Virus record (IMG/VR): IMGVR_UViG_3300042691_014702
Location: 1-33,565 of that record
DNA length: 33,565 nucleotides
Source of the DNA: a virus
Reading direction: 5' to 3' (one strand)
Shown here: one piece after another, positions 32,726-33,565 of the stretch
How positions within the stretch are numbered: position 1 is the stretch's first letter
How the letters are laid out: the number at the start of each line of letters is the position of its first letter
Program-made: the position numbers and the translations under genes
Notes under the pieces: generated by a model
The model's database searches: none
What the model saw: the letters and a program-made list of their open reading frames with translations, nothing else
Told to the model about the DNA's origin: nothing

Positions 32726-32985
32726 TACTCCGCGACCTCAATGCCAATAGTTGCCACAACGCTATCGAGCGCCATCATCAAGAAGTCAATCACAAAACGG
32801 GCTGGGAGCTTAACACCATCATTGCGCAAATTAGCACAATGCTGAGCAGCCTCAACAAGAGATAAACCAGTCTGGTATTCAGGGACGTTACCATCATCCT
32901 TGCGCTTTACAGTAACAGAGTACCCATGCTTGGCACTCTGTTGCACCGTTACTTCACTGTCATTACCTTGCGTCAATAAAAACAT
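32725..32985 (-). CDS. Hypothetical small acidic protein (86 aa)
   Basis: First gene of the leftward operon. The ATG at 32985 has GAGGTG 4 bases upstream. The protein (MFLLTQGNDSEVTVQQSAKH and later NGV/LPARFVIDFLMMALDSVV) has a beta N-terminal half and a hydrophobic helix near residues 63-80, and is acidic at the end. I do not recognise it. A much longer in-frame reading upstream is read through the regulatory region and is spurious. Confidence 0.75.
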   Translation of the reverse strand: MFLLTQGNDSEVTVQQSAKHGYSVTVKRKDDGNVPEYQTGLSLVEAAQHCANLRNDGVKLPARFVIDFLMMALDSVVATIGIEVAE

Positions 32986-33000
32986 AGCACACCTCAATAT

Positions 33001-33011
33001 ATGTATAACAT
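33001..33011. promoter_or_regulatory. Palindrome ATGTATAACAT over candidate -10 region
   Basis: Upstream of the 86-aa gene lies an 11-base palindrome of the same ATGTAWWACAT type as before ssb and tRNA-Leu. It extends to ATATGT-ATA-ACATAT. On the leftward strand it contains TATACA and TATATT, possible -10 boxes, and the ribosome site follows at once. It could be an operator over the leftward promoter. Confidence 0.5.
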
Positions 33012-33038
33012 ATGGTACCACATTTGTATGGATCCTAA

Positions 33039-33075
33039 TTTCTCCGCAGGGAGATACTGTTCTCCGATGGGAGAA
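33039..33075. promoter_or_regulatory. Twin operator-like inverted repeats, 20 bp apart
   Basis: Two copies of a palindrome: TCTCC-GCAG-GGAGA (33041-33054) and TTCTCC-GATG-GGAGAA (33060-33075). Their centres are exactly 20 bases apart, two helical turns, so bound dimers would sit on one DNA face. This is the classic layout of phage repressor or RHH operators. They lie 55-90 bases upstream of the leftward gene start at 32985. Confidence 0.65.
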
Positions 33076-33133
33076 ATAGATAATAGAGCTGAGAGAAAAT
33101 AGGCGTAGGAATCGGTATCTAAGCGACTTGACC

Positions 33134-33180
33134 GGGGCAGGGGTTTGCCATGTGGGGGGTGGGGGCGGGTTTCTGACGGG
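33134..33180 (+). other. G-rich island with G-quadruplex potential
   Basis: On the rightward strand six G-runs occur in 47 bases: GGGG, GGGG, GGGGGG, GGGGG, GGG and GGG. This is extreme compared with the surrounding AT-rich genome. Four runs of at least three G with short loops fit a G-quadruplex, although two loops are 8-10 bases. It is in the longest gene-free region of the window. Confidence 0.6.
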
Positions 33181-33252
33181 TAGCATCTAAGTAGCTTTTC
33201 GCTTCCCCCTCTTATTAGGTGTAGGCGACGCAACGTGCGTACCCTATAGGGA

Positions 33253-33292
33253 TGGGGCAGGTATCGCAGGATACCTGCCCCATTCTTTTATT
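33253..33292 (+). terminator. Strong rightward hairpin, terminator or leader element
   Basis: A perfect 13-bp stem (TGGGGCAGGTATC at 33253-33265 with its complement at 33270-33282, loop GCAG), followed on the rightward strand by TTCTTTTATTAT. It stops rightward transcripts from the left or acts as a leader hairpin for the gene at 33352. Immediately upstream is the palindrome CCCTATAGGG (33242-33251). Confidence 0.75.
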
Positions 33293-33351
33293 ATCGTTCC
33301 TGCCTTTTGTTTAGTTTTGTTTGGTTTGTTCGTTTATAGGAGTTAACTATT

Positions 33352-33565
33352 ATGCCACGTAAAACATCTGCGCCTATCGCGCCTATCGCACCTGCTACAC
33401 CTGCTGTGAACATTGCACCTGCGGGTGATAAGCGCACCTTCGATGCTATCGCGAATATGATTCGCTCTAACACGCAGTGTACGACAACGCTTGCAACGGT
33501 CGATGGTATCGTTGCTAGTACTGTCGATACACCGGGTGTACCGGGGTTCTTTGACACAATGCCTG
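33352..33565 (+). CDS. Rightward protein, N-terminal part only (at least 71 aa)
   Basis: An open rightward frame with AGGAG 9 bases before the ATG runs off the window. It begins MPRKTSAPIAPIAPATPAVN, a Pro/Ile/Ala-rich disordered arm, then NIAPAGDKRTFDAIANMIRS and a Thr/Val-rich part. No domain is recognised in the visible 71 residues. The codon use is more GC-rich than the virion genes. It marks the divergent, rightward transcription unit beyond the window. Confidence 0.75.
   Translation, partial: MPRKTSAPIAPIAPATPAVNIAPAGDKRTFDAIANMIRSNTQCTTTLATVDGIVASTVDTPGVPGFFDTMP

Larger units (their letters stand above)
32986..33351. other. Gene-free regulatory region between divergent transcription units
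   Basis: These 366 bases hold no credible gene. They contain the 11-bp palindrome at the left, the twin operators, the G-rich island, a repeated ATCTAAG (33117 and 33185), the palindromes ACGCA-ACG-TGCGT and CCCTATAGGG, the rightward hairpin terminator, and a T/G-rich leader (about 33298-33335) with AGGAG before the rightward gene. The stretch could also be an origin or packaging site; sequence alone does not decide it. Confidence 0.7.

Noticed and set aside
32986-33233. Leftward reading frames across the control region, including a Pro-rich extension of the 86-aa gene.
   Set aside because: They translate the G-rich island as Pro runs, lack ribosome sites and ignore the well-placed GAGGTG-ATG at 32985.
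33291-33557. Leftward 88-codon frame opposite the rightward gene at the window end.
   Set aside because: The rightward frame has AGGAG and a sensible start; the leftward one has no upstream signals and ends in the T/G-rich leader.
1-33565. CRISPR array, insertion sequence or integrase/attachment site.
   Set aside because: No regularly spaced direct repeats, no transposase or integrase gene, and the tRNA genes are complete phage tRNAs without flanking integrase.

Overview
The window is part of a tailed double-stranded DNA phage genome (Caudoviricetes), moderately AT-rich, most likely a short-tailed podovirus-like phage. The evidence is a gapless morphogenesis operon with a terminase pair, portal, scaffold, HK97-type capsid protein, two tandem head-to-tail adaptor-like genes, a very large nozzle-like tail protein, and no tape measure, tail sheath or tail tube gene. 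There is also a cluster of nucleotide-metabolism and nucleic-acid genes (dUTPase, ThyX, SSB, two small nucleases, a metallophosphoesterase) and two phage tRNAs. The host cannot be named from the sequence. No DNA polymerase, primase, integrase, RNA polymerase or endolysin is visible, so the window is incomplete.

Right part (about 27.8-33.6 kb): early or middle genes, nearly all read leftward. From the right these are a start of a rightward gene cut by the window edge (33352), a 366-base regulatory region with tandem palindromes, a G-rich island and a rightward hairpin terminator, then leftward genes for an 86-aa protein, dUTPase and a DUF3310-like protein with a complete ribbon-helix-helix (RHH) ORF nested in another frame. 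Next come tRNA-Asn, a hairpin-rich non-coding stretch ending in an intrinsic terminator, a calcineurin-like phosphoesterase, a thermonuclease-like protein, a small membrane protein, a DUF5872-like protein and an HNH nuclease. They are followed by a probable rightward small RNA, then tRNA-Leu abutting thyX, a 65-aa rightward gene, and ssb with a strong terminator.

Left part (27.75 kb to base 1): one continuous leftward block of about 28 genes with almost no spacing and many TAATG or ATGA overlaps. The order is five small or basic proteins, a 1377-aa internal-virion-type protein, a 321-aa protein, terminase small and large subunits, a previously hidden 50-aa membrane ORF, portal, scaffold, major capsid protein, a decoration-type protein with a calcium-loop motif, two adaptor-like proteins, two membrane proteins (holin candidates), five fibre- or repeat-type proteins, the nozzle-like protein, and coiled-coil or Q-rich proteins likely to be ejected or tail-tip components.

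The most interesting parts are non-coding or overlapping: the nested RHH regulator, 20-bp-spaced twin operators upstream of the leftward early genes, an 11-bp palindrome (ATGTAWWACAT) repeated at three leftward promoters, and two structured RNA candidates.
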